This document shows positions 21,922 to 33,835 of a stretch of 64,000 nucleotides of DNA, piece after piece. The stretch comes from Raphanus sativus (Eukaryota; Streptophyta; Magnoliopsida; Brassicales; Brassicaceae). Within the stretch, counting starts at the first letter, position 1, and each line of letters opens with the position of its first letter. The translations under genes were made by a program, and so were the position numbers. The stretch lies in assembly GCF_000801105.2 (NCBI RefSeq), contig NC_079513.1:20986273-21050272 (forward strand). Direction: 5' to 3'. The notes beneath the pieces were generated by a model, which was not told where the DNA came from, did not search any database, and saw only the letters and a list, made by a program, of their open reading frames with translations.

Positions 21922-23268
21922 CTCCCAGTCGTTTGAGATCCGAAGGAGTAACCTAACTTTGGAGCGTAGAGAAAAAGAGAGATATGGAACCCTGGTTTTT
22001 GTTAAGGGTTACCTCTCGCAAATTATCCTTTTTTTCGGTTAGTCCACCAAGTTTTGTATTAAAGCCCATGAAGGAAACATTGTACAAGCCTGATATTACA
22101 ACAACTTGACTTGACACATCACATTCACGTGTTAAACATTATCAGGAATTCGCCTGGATTGTCTGCCGGCGACGCTTGGTTCTTCAGCGACGTTTCATCA
22201 TCATACATACCATAACTTGATCCTTTTGTATGTGATCGCTGGAGTCAATAACAAGATCTACAACACCCACCATAGCTTCAATTACATAACTAGGTATATG
22301 AAATCACATACACGATTAAAATAATTGGAAAGGCTTTGCTTGAGAGATATAATTAAACCAAACCTGGTCGTTACAGTTTATTACATTGTGGAACCAGTTG
22401 CAATATTATCGAACATTTTGATCTTTGCCGTCTCACTTGTGATGTTCTGAAACGCTTGGATTTCGAGGAATCTCTTAGAAAGAATGGTTCAGGTCCTTAC
22501 GGAAATAGATGAAACACGGGCTCTCTTCAATCTAATACCGCACCAAGCTATTGATAAAGACAAACTGCTTCTCTTTTTATTTGCTTTTGTTCTTTAGCTA
22601 ATTAACTGCATCAAACCCAATTATCTACTTTTTGTTACTTCTTTCGCCATTTCCCATTTGCTTATAATGTCTCTCAAATTTGGTTTCCACTACTGACTGA
22701 ATGAGTTTATTAACGTAAATTTATGTGTCCTCAGATTGTTAACTTTCATCTCCCCTTCTTATGTGTTAGGATAATGCTTAGGGTTTGATGATAAGTCGTC
22801 TTGATATGTTACAGAGATACATAAAACTTCAGAGCTAAAACTTTGTCAACATTTTTAAATTGTTATTACCGGTCCAAACAGTTAGTTTGATCGGCTAATG
22901 TTCTTGCCATCATTCGAACCTTTCTTTATACAATAAAATCCGTTACTTTATGTCGTACTTTTAAAAACAGTCTTTAGACATTACATTCTCGTTTTTTATG
23001 TACACAATATCTAAACGTAAGTTAGTAAACTACCTCAGAAAACGCTTTCCCATTAGTATTCATGGCCTAATTCCGAAAACCCAGCTTGATGAGCATTGGG
23101 GTGTCAAATTTGTTTAGCCTCATGAAGTTACGTTGATCAATTAAGTTGTTCATCTTATAGGTTCATCAATATCCACTGGTTCTCCAAAATTCATTAGTTT
23201 GGTAACAAAATAGAAAGGTTACCTTTGTTAAGCTAAAAATGGGGGCAGAGATTATGGATCTCTTGCTA

Positions 23269-23338
23269 TTACTGGTACTTTTCTTTACTTTGTAATGCCA
23301 ATATTACTGGTACTTTTCTTTACTTTGTAATGCCAATT
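23269..23338. repeat. 35-bp tandem duplication
   Basis: The segment beginning ATTACTGGTACTTTTCTTTA and ending TGTAATGCCAAT occurs twice head to tail with no difference. A recent replication-slippage-type duplication in non-coding DNA. Confidence 0.7.
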
Positions 23339-25115
23339 TTGTCTAAAGAACAAGTTAGGTCGTCCCACCAACATTTTACATTCACTTCTCAGTCTGAGAA
23401 CTACCGGAATGTAATATTGTACGGATCAGCCATATAACTTCACTGACCTCAACGTTGTTTGCCTTCTTCACTTTATCTGACTCTGATTGTCTGACTACTA
23501 CTACTTCTTCATAAGGTTAATGTTTAATATAAACAAGAACACAAAATGAATAAACCATGTTCCAGTTCCACATTTGGATTTAAGTACATTTGCATCTCAA
23601 TCTTATTTATTCTTACGAGGAAATAATATGAAACGAGATCAATTTACATAGGCTTGATAAAGAGGAAATTAACTTGTACAGGCTTGTTCACCAACTCTGT
23701 GACATAGTACATAGTGGGTGGAATTGGAGTTTTCATTTTTATTAGCCTGCCAAAATAGAGTCCTTCCGATCTAAGGCTAGACTTAGTTGTGTTCCATAAC
23801 CTTTGTTGTAGACTTAATAGAAAATAGTATAGCAACTCAAAGTTTATTTAATATATAAGGATCTAACATAATTAAGATTTGTATCCTCCTATCCTAATAT
23901 TCAAAAAGTATGACAAAATAGTTTCATGAAACTTTCATCATTTCATGCTACTCTTTAAATATTTGTAGCATGAATGATTTGAAGTCGTTTAGACGGCGAT
24001 TAAACCCACACATCAACTAACTTAACCTTGATTATATATATTTTTATAAAAAATGTCCAAATAGCATTCCATGATAGTTCCATTCATACGGAAGGGACAT
24101 CATAGTAAATAGAATACACATAGCCGATGAGTATGTTTTATCATTTATATAATTTGGTATTTTCAAATAGCATTATTTTGTATCTAAACAAATATATTCA
24201 TTGTCATCGGTAAAATTCTCTGCTCACGATGCTATTCTTTTTTTTGCCTTTTTAGCAAATGGTACCAATTATTTTTATTTGGTTACTTTCCTTTCAATAA
24301 TGTTGTGAAAATCCATATTTATCAAAAAAACATTCTCCTAAATCTAAAAGTTATTCTCAATTAAGAACAAACATCTTTTCCGACGACATTTCCTTCATAT
24401 TTTACAATAAAGTTTTTTTTTTTGAGAATTGGTCACATTACAATATATATAGTTTGTGATGATTTTTTCAATGAATCTAAAGAAAAGGTTGAGGACAAGC
24501 TTTTGAGGCCCCAGTAATGTGGGGAAGACGCATGTTCATGTTTTACTGTAATGTATTGTATTGACATCTTTGGATGTAATTACAATAATATTTGTCACAC
24601 TACTTTTCAAAGCATTATGCAATTGATCAATGAAAATGCGTTTTTATCTGTTTGTTTCGTTTTGTTTGTCAAATTTTATTGGCTACACTCGTTGATATTG
24701 CGGTATTCACGTGATGATTGTATAACGATTTATCTGAAATATGATATATTTCTTGGAAAAAAAACAAAAAACAAAAAGCCTTCACTACTGATTGCGATGC
24801 TTTCTTTGATATTTCTTTCTAACTACTTACTTGTTATGTCCTCTTCTACCGACAGTCGACAATTTACTTTAGCCTCTATCGATTTTCTTAGTGAGTTAGC
24901 ATTTTCGTTTGATGATTACATGTCTGGTCCACAACACACAGCACAATCCTCTAGTTGGTCGATTCTCTCGTGGAGACATCACAACCACTGAAGTTATATA
25001 CAATATTATGTTTCATGTCATTCTAATATTATATATTTATATTTAACTTGGTCCCACTCCCATCCATGATGATTCTGCTTACTGATTAGAGTCACGAAGT
25101 CTGAGTTATTCTTTA

Positions 25116-25354
25116 CTCCCTCCGTTTCATATTATATGTCGTATTAATCTTATACACAGAGATTAAGAAAACATTTAATTTTACATATTTCCAAAATAAA
25201 AACAATATTACCAATATACCTAACCATGTATCAACCAATAGAAAAATAGAAAATAGAATATTGTCAATAAATTTTGCATTGAAAACCGAAAACGACACTT
25301 ATTTTGAAACAAAAAATTTCCTCTAGAACGACATATAATTTGAAACGGAGAGAG
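25116..25354. mobile_element. Stowaway (Tc1/mariner-type) MITE
   Basis: Begins CTCCCTCCGTTTCATATTAT and ends AATTTGAAACGGAGAGAG, inverted with few mismatches. It is flanked by TA on both sides (25114-25115, 25355-25356). CTCCCTCCGTTTC is the classic plant Stowaway terminus. The element is 239 bp and non-coding. Confidence 0.85.
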
Positions 25355-26864
25355 TATTATTGTAGAATATATGGTTTTCTAATGTCACGAATGTTTCATC
25401 TTGTAGTAGCTGCACAATGATTACAAATCTCTCATTTTTTTCATCTTTTTACATCGATTATTTGTCATCTATCATAATTATGCATATAATATGTTTAATT
25501 GCATCAAGCATATCGTGATTTGGATATGATTGTCGGTATACAGACGCCTGTTCTTTTTATTAGTTTAATCAGGAGAGTGAAGCTGTACTTTATGCCAACT
25601 AGCTAGATTGCATGATTATTTCTCCACATGATTATGTATGATTGACTTCATATAAAACTCGGTTATTAAAACTCACATAATCATACAACTTGGTGCTTAC
25701 TGCTTAATGCTCTCCAACGTAGTTTTATTAGAATTAGTAATTAATTCCAAAAAATATAGAAGTGATTAATTCAAACAAAACTAATATTGTTGATCCAAAA
25801 TCCATGCAATGTCGATTACATAAGGACTCAGATCTCATATGTTCCACAGAGCATTTCAACCTTATACTGGAGGTAGCGCCTCTCTTTCATTCATCCTCGC
25901 CAAAATCTCCGATTTAGATCCAGTCCATCCAACTGCATCCACTTTTTGAAGAAGTTTTTCTTCTTATTAAACTACACGGCTAAACACCAAGTTGGACCTC
26001 ATACTATTTCTTGATAATGCCCAAAACTAAACCGTCTCTGTTTCCCCCAGTTTATACTCTCTAGTCAGTTACGTTACTATATTTAGCTTGAGCGTTGATG
26101 ATTATATGATTTAGTTGTTATTCATTTTCATTCATTAACTTTTAGTTCGGGTGATTGCATTTCTAGTAGTCCCTAGTTAAGCCAATGAATGTTTTGTAAA
26201 GATAAAACCAATTATCCTCATCATTATTGCAATGTCAAAACAACTTAACACACGATTCTCATCTTAACCCAACTTATAATTAACCATTTACTTCGAATAA
26301 GTATTTGGCTCTACGTGGAAATCTCTGAAATGACGTTTTCACCTCGTTTTCGTTTATTAAAAAGGAAAAAAACAAACAAATGGCCCACTTTGTATATAGT
26401 ATGATTTTCCCTCGATCCAAAAGAAAAGTTAAAGTTGTCCTTATTGACAAAAAGATGAAAGAAGATTTTCACTTATTTTTTGTTCAGCCTGAAATGATAA
26501 TAGGATTTCTGAGTTAGAAGACCCACTCATTCTCTACTTTTGAATCCTTCGAAGTTGATAAAAAAAACAACCGACAGAGAGAGAAAGAACTCATCAAGTA
26601 GGTTTTCAGTCCCTTGCAACAAAAGTAACTCTAAGTGAAGAAGAAGAAAGAAAACAAACATGATAAAATTATCTGTAGTAGCGTCTCTGTTTATTTCTTA
26701 TAACGCACAACAACAACGCCCACAAGAATCTAAATACATGAAAAGAATCATGATGATGATAAAGAAGAAGAAACAAGTAGAAGATGAAAAAGGAAAAAAA
26801 AAACACCTCCACACAAGAATTAAGCATACAAGTAAGAAAAAAGGTCTCATCAAATTTGAGTTCT

Positions 26865-28110
26865 TTAATCAAAGAATTCCCAATTGAACCTGGGTGGGAT
26901 GACATGATTATTTGCAGTATTCGAGCTCAATGGAGTAGTTGTCGTCGCGGTATGATGATCAAATGTTTCCCATTTAGTAGAAGAATCCATTAGAATTGGT
27001 CCTGCTCCTGGCTCCTCCTCAATCTCTTGCTTCTTAGGTTTGTAGTTTATAGGCATGTCCATAAGAGATTGTATCGGTTTCTGTTCTTGCCTATGTTCTT
27101 GAATTGTTGCAAGTCTCTGACGACTAGACTGTTTCTGCTGCCCATTAGCTATAGAGTTCTTCACTTTCAAAACATCAAGTGCTTCCACATAGTTCTGTAC
27201 TCTCTTCACCTACACATAGATAAAAAAAAACATTTACAACTAAACATAACCCAAGAACTAAACGTCGTTCCTTACCTGCATCTTTCTTTGTAACTTAACG
27301 TCTCCCTCAGCTACAATCCCATCCAGTTTGATCAACTCATTCATCAACAGCTCAATCACCGTTACAAGATCTTTCTCCGCAACTTTCCCTCCTTTTTTAA
27401 TAACCATTTCAAACGCCGAAACCTAAAAAAAAAGCGCAAAAACCACAAAAACAATTTTCAAAACTCGTCCAAAAAACAAAACAATCCAAGAAGAAAAGTA
27501 GAAGAGCATCAATCATTACACGTCCTCCGAGCCTATCAACTTCGAGGCTAATATCGGAAATCGCTTTGGACGCCTTTTCGGTTTTGGCGAGTTTCCTCAT
27601 CTCCAAGAAACGTTTCTCTTGGCTAATCGGGTCTTCGATAAGCACCATCTTGGATTTATCTTTCACTCCCGAAACGTCAAGAAAGGCCTTTGAGTCTCTT
27701 TCTTTGTCTTTATACATTAGCTTCTGGTCTTGATGGTGTATGCCCGTTGGTCCACTCAACATCTTCTTTAGCTCCCCTGCATCAAATAAACAAAATAAAT
27801 ATGATTCACACAAGCAGACACACACACACACACAATCATTAATCTCTTAAAAGGGGATGTAAAGAGACTAACCAAATGAAGCGTGGGAACTAATACTGAT
27901 CTCATGGTAGACCGAACCGTACTTGACTCTGACTCTAATCATCGGCGGCGGTTTAGCTCCGACAGGATCCGAATCCGGGTTCCGTTTCTGAACCAACATT
28001 CCTCCGGGTCTCATCTCCCAATCATGACCGCCTGACTCCCTGCCGCCACCGCCACCGGAGACTCTGCCGCCGTTAGTCGCCGGAATATTTGTCGGTTTGT
28101 TTCTCATCAT
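26865..28110 (-). CDS. BAG1: BAG family molecular chaperone regulator 1
   Basis: Four exons on the minus strand: 28110-27873, 27776-27520, 27422-27276 and 27209-26865 (TAA). All introns are GT-AG and the frame is continuous, giving 328 residues. A Gly/Arg-rich N-terminus (residues 1-52) is followed by a ubiquitin-like domain at about residues 55-130 (IRVRVKYGSVYHEISI ... MLSGPTGIHHQDQKLMYKDK) and a BAG domain at about residues 150-235 (helices with ISDISLEVDRLGGRV, then MVIKKGGKVAEKDLV and IELLMNELIKLDGI). The C-terminus is low-complexity and ends PPRFNWEFFD. BAG domains bind the ATPase domain of Hsp70/Hsc70 and act as nucleotide-exchange cofactors; in plants they are linked to stress and protein turnover. 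Identification as BAG1 rests on domain order, exon pattern and the neighbouring gene order. A CT-repeat (GA on the coding strand) at 28186-28209 lies in the presumed 5' leader. Confidence 0.88.
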
Positions 28111-28185
28111 TTTTGCTGCTGTCTCTTTCTCTCAGTTCAGCTGAACGGACCAAAGGCAAAAAGAAGAAACGAACGGATCTGAAGA

Positions 28186-28209
28186 TCTCTCTCTCTCTCT
28201 CTCTCTCTT
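28186..28209. repeat. CT/GA dinucleotide repeat in the BAG1 5' leader
   Basis: Twelve CT units on the plus strand, about 75 bases upstream of the BAG1 start codon. GA-rich leaders are common in plant genes; no specific role can be assigned. Confidence 0.6.
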
Positions 28210-28781
28210 GAAGTATCAGAAACAAGACAAGGGCATTGGAGACAAAAGAAGAAGAAGAATGTTAGACGAACTCGGGGACTTGTACATCATCAATATGACT
28301 CCATACCCATTACGCCACGTGTACCAAAATGATCGAAGTAGAGTGACCTTTCTGATCCACAAACTCGAAACTAACTCTCTCTCTTTCTCTCTCTTCAAAT
28401 CTTGACTTCACAGATCTCCTCTGTCCCTGAAGACAATCTAGAGTTAAGATGGAGTTTAGTGTTTTCCCGAGAAAATCTCAGAAAGGCATCTTGATTCTCT
28501 CTGTTCGAGTTTGAGAGAACCAGTTGGGGGAAAAATGGAAATATTAATTATTTATAAACGAAAAGAGAATAATAACGAGTGGCCAGCTAATATGTCATCT
28601 CTCTTGTGCCGCCTGTGACTTATATGTCACACATATACTTACACTTAGTTGTGTCTATATATTTATTTTTTTTGTTTTGTCTTTGACCTTTCCATTATTT
28701 CCAAAACATTTTCCAGAGTGCCAAAATTAATGTCTTGAAAATTTAGAATACGTCAGGATTATGTTACGGATGACTTACTTT

Positions 28782-29546
28782 TAGGCTTAGACCATGATTA
28801 TTGGTGGGATTGGGACAAGTCCCTTATGTAAGGGATTTTTTTTCTTTTTTTTTTGTTTGGTTAGATAAACCCAAGGGATCTCCCATTTCTTCCCTTATAT
28901 AAGGAACGTTTTCCCTTTCTTCCCCCTTCTTTCCTCTCTTTTGTGGTCTCCCCCTCCCTTAAAGGATCTCTTAAGGGATACTGATAATCTTGCTCTTAGA
29001 CCTCTACTTTCTTTGGGTCAGTATCGTGTTGGTTTCGTGGCAGGTGCGAAAGGATATACCCTAAAAGCATCTTTATTGCAATATTTCATCACATCTTATG
29101 AAAATATAATAAAAGGAAAAAAAGGAAAAACTAATGAGAGATGTGTTTTTTGGTTACTATGCAAGAAGTGTTTTGGTGAATTTTGTATTCATTAAATAAA
29201 ATATTTGTGTACTTTAATTAATATGTTTGTTTCTTTTTATGTTTTTCATTTCTATGTTTCATTTTTTTTTCATAATAAGTTGAAATTGTATATTGGGTAT
29301 CTTTTTATTTTCAAATAAAATTTAGTATTACTTTTTTATGTTTTCAATTTAAAAATTATTTTTAATGTTTTAAAAATTATTATATGTTTTAACATTATTA
29401 AATTATATAATTATTAAGATACAAGTTCTATATCCTCCCACTTATCCCACTACTAATTATTACTAAACTTCATCTCTTATATTATTTTATTAATTTTTCA
29501 CATCTAAGCTATATCCCCTCACTTATTCCATTAAGGATGCTCTAAG
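28782..29546. mobile_element. Possible non-autonomous DNA element
   Basis: Left end GCTTAGACCATGATTATTGG and right end CCATTAAGGATGCTCTAAGC form an imperfect inverted pair of about 20 bases around an AT-rich, gene-free interior. No clear target duplication was found, so superfamily and exact limits are uncertain. Confidence 0.4.
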
Positions 29547-29579
29547 CGTAAGATTTATTATCTATCTTCTTAAAACATA

Positions 29580-29679
29580 NNNNNNNNNNNNNNNNNNNNN
29601 NNNNNNNNNNNNNNNNNNNNNNNNNNNNNNNNNNNNNNNNNNNNNNNNNNNNNNNNNNNNNNNNNNNNNNNNNNNNNNN
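29580..29679. other. Assembly gap of 100 N
   Basis: Exactly 100 undetermined bases, a conventional placeholder, so the true distance is unknown. The gap sits at the edge of an inverted-repeat region. Confidence 0.95.
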
Positions 29680-29739
29680 ATAAAAAATCTTTTCAACTGG
29701 TGATTTTGTAATTATCATCCGTCCATTGTTTCGTTATTT

Positions 29740-30640
29740 ATGGAAAAATACCGTTTACACGGAGCTTAATTTTAGTGATAAATTTCTCCAACTAAAGAAT
29801 TTTTATAAAAAATATCCTCAACTTGTTATATTATAATTTATCCCCTCACGTTCTATTTTGCTAGATTTTATTACATTTCATCTATTGTTTCGTTATTTAT
29901 GGACATATACCGTTTATAAACAAGGCAGACAACGACATTCAAAATCCCAAATAGAAAATTAGGTCTTCCTAAATAGCAATGAAAATACCATAAAAGACAA
30001 TAAAACATTAAAACTAGAGGTGGACATTTCAGTTTGGTTCGGTTGTGTTTATGTTTAATCGAGTTGATTTTTATTTTTGTTCTAGTTTTTGGTTACGAAA
30101 ACCTAAGTTGTAAAACATAAAACAAATCATCGTTTGACACTAAATCACTGAATCATTATGGTCCTTTTCAATACTTTTCAATGTTTTATGGTCTTTTCAT
30201 TGCTATTTTGGAAGACCTAATTTTTGATTTAGGATTTTGAGTTTCGTTATCTGCTCTGTTTCATTTTTTAAACATGTTTTAGGTTTAAATGAAACTCTGC
30301 GTTGTGTGTAAATGATATCCGTCCATAAATATCGAAATAATAGATGGAGGATAACAAAATTATCAAAATAGAATTTGAGGGGTTAAATTACATGATAACA
30401 AGTCGAGGAGATTTTTTACGAAATTTTTTTAGTTGAGAGAATTTATCACTAAAATGAAACCACACATTGTATGTAAACGGTATTCGATTATAAATAACAG
30501 AACAATAGATGGAGGATAACAAAATCTAACGGAATAGAACTTGAGGGGTTAAATTACAAGATAATAAGTTGGGAAGACTTTTTACAAAAAATCTTTAGTT
30601 GGGGGGATTTATCACTAAAAATCCTATGAATATATACTTG
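29740..30640. repeat. Large imperfect inverted repeat
   Basis: The left arm (about 29740-29920) contains TTTAGTGATAAATTTCTCCA and TTTATCCCCTCACGTTCTAT. Inverted equivalents recur twice in the right part (about 30330-30480 and 30490-30640; for example GAACTTGAGGGGTTAAATTA and GGGGGATTTATCACTAAAA). Probably a decayed long-TIR DNA transposon; limits are blurred by the gap. Confidence 0.55.
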
Positions 30641-30743
30641 TGTTACAGAAAAATTGAATATATACTTATGTATAATATTATCTAAAAGAATGTATTCCTA
30701 AAGTTATATATCATTTTGCAAGTTCTCCCTATGTATTATGTAC

Positions 30744-31622
30744 TATTGGAAGATCTAGAAGATCGACCTAATTCAATGGTCAATATTAGGATATACATCA
30801 ATTTATTAGAATAGGAAATTAGTTTGATTTATTCTCTATATAAACTATGCATCTTGTAACATTATTTTCATGAAAGTCTAATATAATTCTTCTATAAACA
30901 CTTTTGTGTTCTCTACTTTCATCAATTTGTCATGGTATCAGAGCCTAAACAAAACTAAAAACATCCAAAAATATTATTATCTTCTCGTTGTTCTTGCAAA
31001 AATCGCAAAAACAACACATCTCTTTCAAAATCTTTGTGTCTCGACATATTTGATACACAAACATCTATTCAAAATATCAAATCTTTCATCATCAACTTCC
31101 GTATGGCAATCAACTCACGGAAGAATTTCATATTTTTTTACGGCAGTCTACTAGCAGCCGATTCAACCTACCGTGAAGATTGGATAGCAAACAATCATCT
31201 CATTGTAGGATGGATAAAACAAACATCTATCTCAACTCGCGAAATCACAGAAAAGTTATGAGACATTCATCAAGCTTCTGCAACATCATCAACCATTGTT
31301 GTTTCACAAGCCTTCGAGTTATTTCTACTATTATATTCTAAAGATTGTCCAATCTCATATGTATTACCATGTATGAGCTTGAGGGAGGGTATTGGAAGAT
31401 CTAGAAGATCGACCTAATTCAATGGTCAATATTAGGATATACATCAATTTATTAGAATAGGAAACTTATCATTATCTATTATATACTATTCCATATTAGT
31501 TTAGGAAATTAGTTTGATTTATTCTCTATATAAACTATGCATCTTGTAACATTATTTTCATGAAAGTCTAATATAATTCTTCTATAAACACTTTTGTGTT
31601 CTCTACTTTCATCAATTTGTCA
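30744..31622 (+). mobile_element. Small Copia-type LTR retroelement (TRIM-like)
   Basis: 5' LTR 30744-30932 and 3' LTR 31390-31622, both starting TATTGGAAGATCTAGAAG and ending CATCAATTTGTCA. A perfect 5-bp duplication TGTAC flanks the element (30739-30743, 31623-31627). A primer-binding site TGGTATCAGAGCC (initiator Met-tRNA type) follows the 5' LTR directly, and a purine-rich tract GAGGGAGGG precedes the 3' LTR. The internal part is only about 457 bp and keeps a Copia gag-like scrap (REDWIANNHLIVGWIK). No protease, integrase or reverse transcriptase is present, so the element is non-autonomous. Confidence 0.85.
30933..30945 (+). other. Retroelement primer-binding site
   Basis: TGGTATCAGAGCC, complementary to the 3' end of plant initiator methionine tRNA, lies immediately after the 5' LTR. 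Confidence 0.8.
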
Positions 31623-31841
31623 TGTACTTCTATATTAATTTTTTTTTTGTCACAGGTACTTTCTATATCAATTAATATATCATAGAAGTATTCAGAAATA
31701 ACAAACATGCATATTCTCCACACACTCCCGGGCACACACACACATAACTGCAGCTTAACGTGATCTCTCTGTTAGGTAGCTCACGGATTATAAACATAAA
31801 CCCTCTTCGCCATATATCATTCCTCGAACCCTCCTCGATTC

Positions 31842-31849
31842 TATATAAA
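31842..31849 (+). promoter_or_regulatory. TATA box of the lipid-transfer-protein gene
   Basis: TATATAAA lies about 95 bases upstream of the start codon in an otherwise C/T-rich promoter. Assigned by position and motif. Confidence 0.5.
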
Positions 31850-31944
31850 CATAAGTAAACCCCTAACCCTCTAAATAGATCTAAAACAATCTACTATTTC
31901 ACAATAACATACTTCATAATAGATAAAAAATAAAGAAGAAGAAG

Positions 31945-32238
31945 ATGGCAGCATCGTCCAGCTCTTCCAAGTCTTCTTTGGCCATGCTCATGAAGGTGGC
32001 CATGCTGGTGGCGCTGGTCTTGGTGGCGACGGTGGCGGATGGACAGAGCTGCAATAGGCACTTGAGTGGACTGAACGTGTGTGGTGAGTTTGTCGTTCCT
32101 GGAGCGGACAAGACGAACCCGAGTGCCGAGTGTTGCAACGCTCTTGAAGCAGTGCCGAGCGAATGCCTTTGCAACACGCTTCGCATTGCCTCTAGGCTTC
32201 CCACTCGCTGCAGCATCCCTACGCTTTCATGCAGCTAA
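31945..32238 (+). CDS. A9/FIL1-like lipid-transfer protein (2S albumin superfamily)
   Basis: Single-exon 97-residue secreted protein. Residues 1-33 form a signal peptide with a hydrophobic core (MKVAMLVALVLVATVADG), cleaved probably before QSCNRH. The mature part has exactly eight cysteines in the plant non-specific LTP/2S albumin pattern C-C-CC-CLC-C-C (AECCNAL, ECLCNTL). Spacing and the short length fit the tapetum/stamen-specific A9 and FIL1 group, whose members are expressed in anthers and probably handle lipids for the pollen coat. The anther role is family knowledge and not visible here. The protein ends TLSCS, right after the eighth cysteine. Confidence 0.87.
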   Translation: MAASSSSSKSSLAMLMKVAMLVALVLVATVADGQSCNRHLSGLNVCGEFVVPGADKTNPSAECCNALEAVPSECLCNTLRIASRLPTRCSIPTLSCS

Positions 32239-32925
32239 TGTTATGGACGTGGTTATATTTATGTAAGACAGTAAGAGCATATACTATATCGTCTAAAAAT
32301 TAATAAATTGCTTTATATATGTACAGTAATATGTATCTAATCACCAGCTCTCGTTTTTTTTCCCTTTTTCTAATAACAGGAGAGGCATGGGGAGAGATCA
32401 TGGAGATAAGATATTTAAGAATAAAACTCTGAGTTTTTTTTTTTTTGCTAAAATTTGTAATAAAACTCTGAGTTTGAGCTGTAGTTTTTCCTTTTTTCTT
32501 TTCTGTTTGTCGCTGTAAAACCAATGGGTTTGGAATAAAAAGATGAATAATATCAAATCATAAATTATTCGAATGGTTGATAAATGAATTATTGTTGTGG
32601 TGACATCAATAGCATAAATTTACAAAAGAAAAAGGCAAATGAGAGAGTTGGCTTGACAGTCACAGGAACTGTCTGTAGGACATGATTTCAAATTTTCACC
32701 ATAGGTACTTTGATGTGTGATGGATCTTGCGATGGTGTCTATTTGGATAAGTTATGGATAAAAAAGGCTCAAAAAGTGAGAAAGATTTGATGAACCATGA
32801 CAGAGTATTAAACATCTTCGTGGGTACAACATCACCGGAATGGCAAAACAACTCGCGGCATAATATTACAAACAAAAAAAACAGCAAGCACTTTATACAC
32901 TGAATGCGAAAACGACGCAACGTCC
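32239..32925. other. Intergenic DNA between LTP and SIS genes
   Basis: The 3' flanks of two convergent genes. No gene, RNA or repeat recognised. Confidence 0.5.
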
Positions 32926-33528
32926 CTACTCGAGATTGGTGTGACGACACCGTATCGACTCAGGTGACTCGCCCAAAACCTCACCCAGTTTGTAAACAAC
33001 CATCTCGAACAACACGAACAACGCTCCTTCGTAAACACTCCCCATCGGCAACAACGGCCTCCCTCCCTTCTCCTTCGCGCCTCCGCCGTCGCTCGCCATC
33101 GTCTGCGCCGGTATATAACAAACATCCGTCGCGTGCTTCACACAGGAGCCTCTCTCCGGCTGCGCGGTGACGAGCACGACCTTAGCGCCGGCAAATTTCG
33201 CGACGGAGCAGATCGCGTCGACGGTGGAGAATCCTCCGGGACCGGCCGAGGCGATGAGGAGATCGGGAGACGAGATCGGAGGCGTGGTCACGTCGGAGAC
33301 CAAGTGGGAGGAGAGGCCGAGGTGGAAGAGACGCATCGCGAAGGCTCTGAGCATGAGGCCTTCGCGTCCGACGCCGTGGAGGAAGACGCGTGCGCCGCGG
33401 CGGGAGATTCCGGCGAGCTCTGTAACGAGGAGATCCAGCGGCTGTGGGTGTGGATCGGTGGGATTGGAGAAGACGGAGGAGATCTGGTCGCAGATTTGAG
33501 AGGATAGTCTCGACATTTCGTTCGCCAT
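32926..33528 (-). CDS. SIS (sugar isomerase) domain protein
   Basis: Single-exon 200-residue protein on the minus strand. One SIS domain fills most of it: a helix with LLVTELAGISRRGARVFLHG near residues 28-50, then VGREGLMLRAFAMRLFHLG, and a Rossmann-like strand DLLIASAGPGGFSTVDAI around residue 88. Later AKVVLVTAQPERG and the C-terminal helix LFEMVVYKLGE follow. The length and single SIS domain match 3-hexulose-6-phosphate isomerase-like proteins, which move the carbonyl of phosphosugars. The usual Ser/Thr-rich phosphate loop reads SAGPGGFST here. The true plant substrate is not known. The position fits an orthologue of an uncharacterised Arabidopsis gene in the same order. The 5' half is unusually GC-rich. 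Confidence 0.85.
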   Translation of the reverse strand: MANEMSRLSSQICDQISSVFSNPTDPHPQPLDLLVTELAGISRRGARVFLHGVGREGLMLRAFAMRLFHLGLSSHLVSDVTTPPISSPDLLIASAGPGGFSTVDAICSVAKFAGAKVVLVTAQPERGSCVKHATDVCYIPAQTMASDGGGAKEKGGRPLLPMGSVYEGALFVLFEMVVYKLGEVLGESPESIRCRHTNLE

Positions 33529-33835
33529 TGATGTGTGACAGATTAATGATTATCAAGTTCGACTGACTATATATTATATGATCTTCATTGGTGCAATATG
33601 AACCACATTTATACAGAATTGATAAAACGACGACGCATAGATAAATCTCCTTTTTTTCGTTCGTTACTGCTGAATAGAATAGTGATTGTAAGCAATTGCA
33701 TTAAAATGCTGTAACAACATAACATAGTTTCCTCTTCCTTTCAAAAAAGTTTAAAGATAGAGAGAGAGATCTATAAGACCTGGACAAGAGTACACATTTT
33801 GATTGAACACAGTGGTATCATATCATATCATATCA

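Larger units (their letters stand above)
21922..26864. other. Gene-free stretch between F-box copy 3 and BAG1
   Basis: About 4.9 kb with no coding region I can support; the open frames at 24551 and elsewhere have no domain content and are AT-biased. Contains a Stowaway-type MITE (25116-25354) and a 35-bp perfect tandem duplication (about 23269-23338). The start of the stretch holds the 5' flank of F-box copy 3, similar to that of copy 1. Confidence 0.5.
28111..31941. other. Gene-free stretch with repeats and an assembly gap
   Basis: No host gene is supported. It contains a possible MITE-like element (about 28782-29546), a 100-bp block of N (29580-29679), an inverted-repeat region (about 29740-30640) and a small LTR element (30744-31622). 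The last part carries the promoter of the lipid-transfer-protein gene. Confidence 0.5.

Noticed and set aside
22050..22120. A segment resembling a LINE 3' end (minus strand ...TTTAATACAAAACTTGG)
   Set aside because: No poly(A) tail or target duplication visible, so not called.
24551..24991. 146-codon plus-strand frame upstream of BAG1
   Set aside because: AT-biased hydrophobic text with no domain, no promoter or splice support; probably chance.
32904..33556. Several overlapping open frames on both strands around the SIS gene
   Set aside because: The GC-rich SIS coding sequence lacks stops in other frames; only the 200-residue minus frame has domain content.
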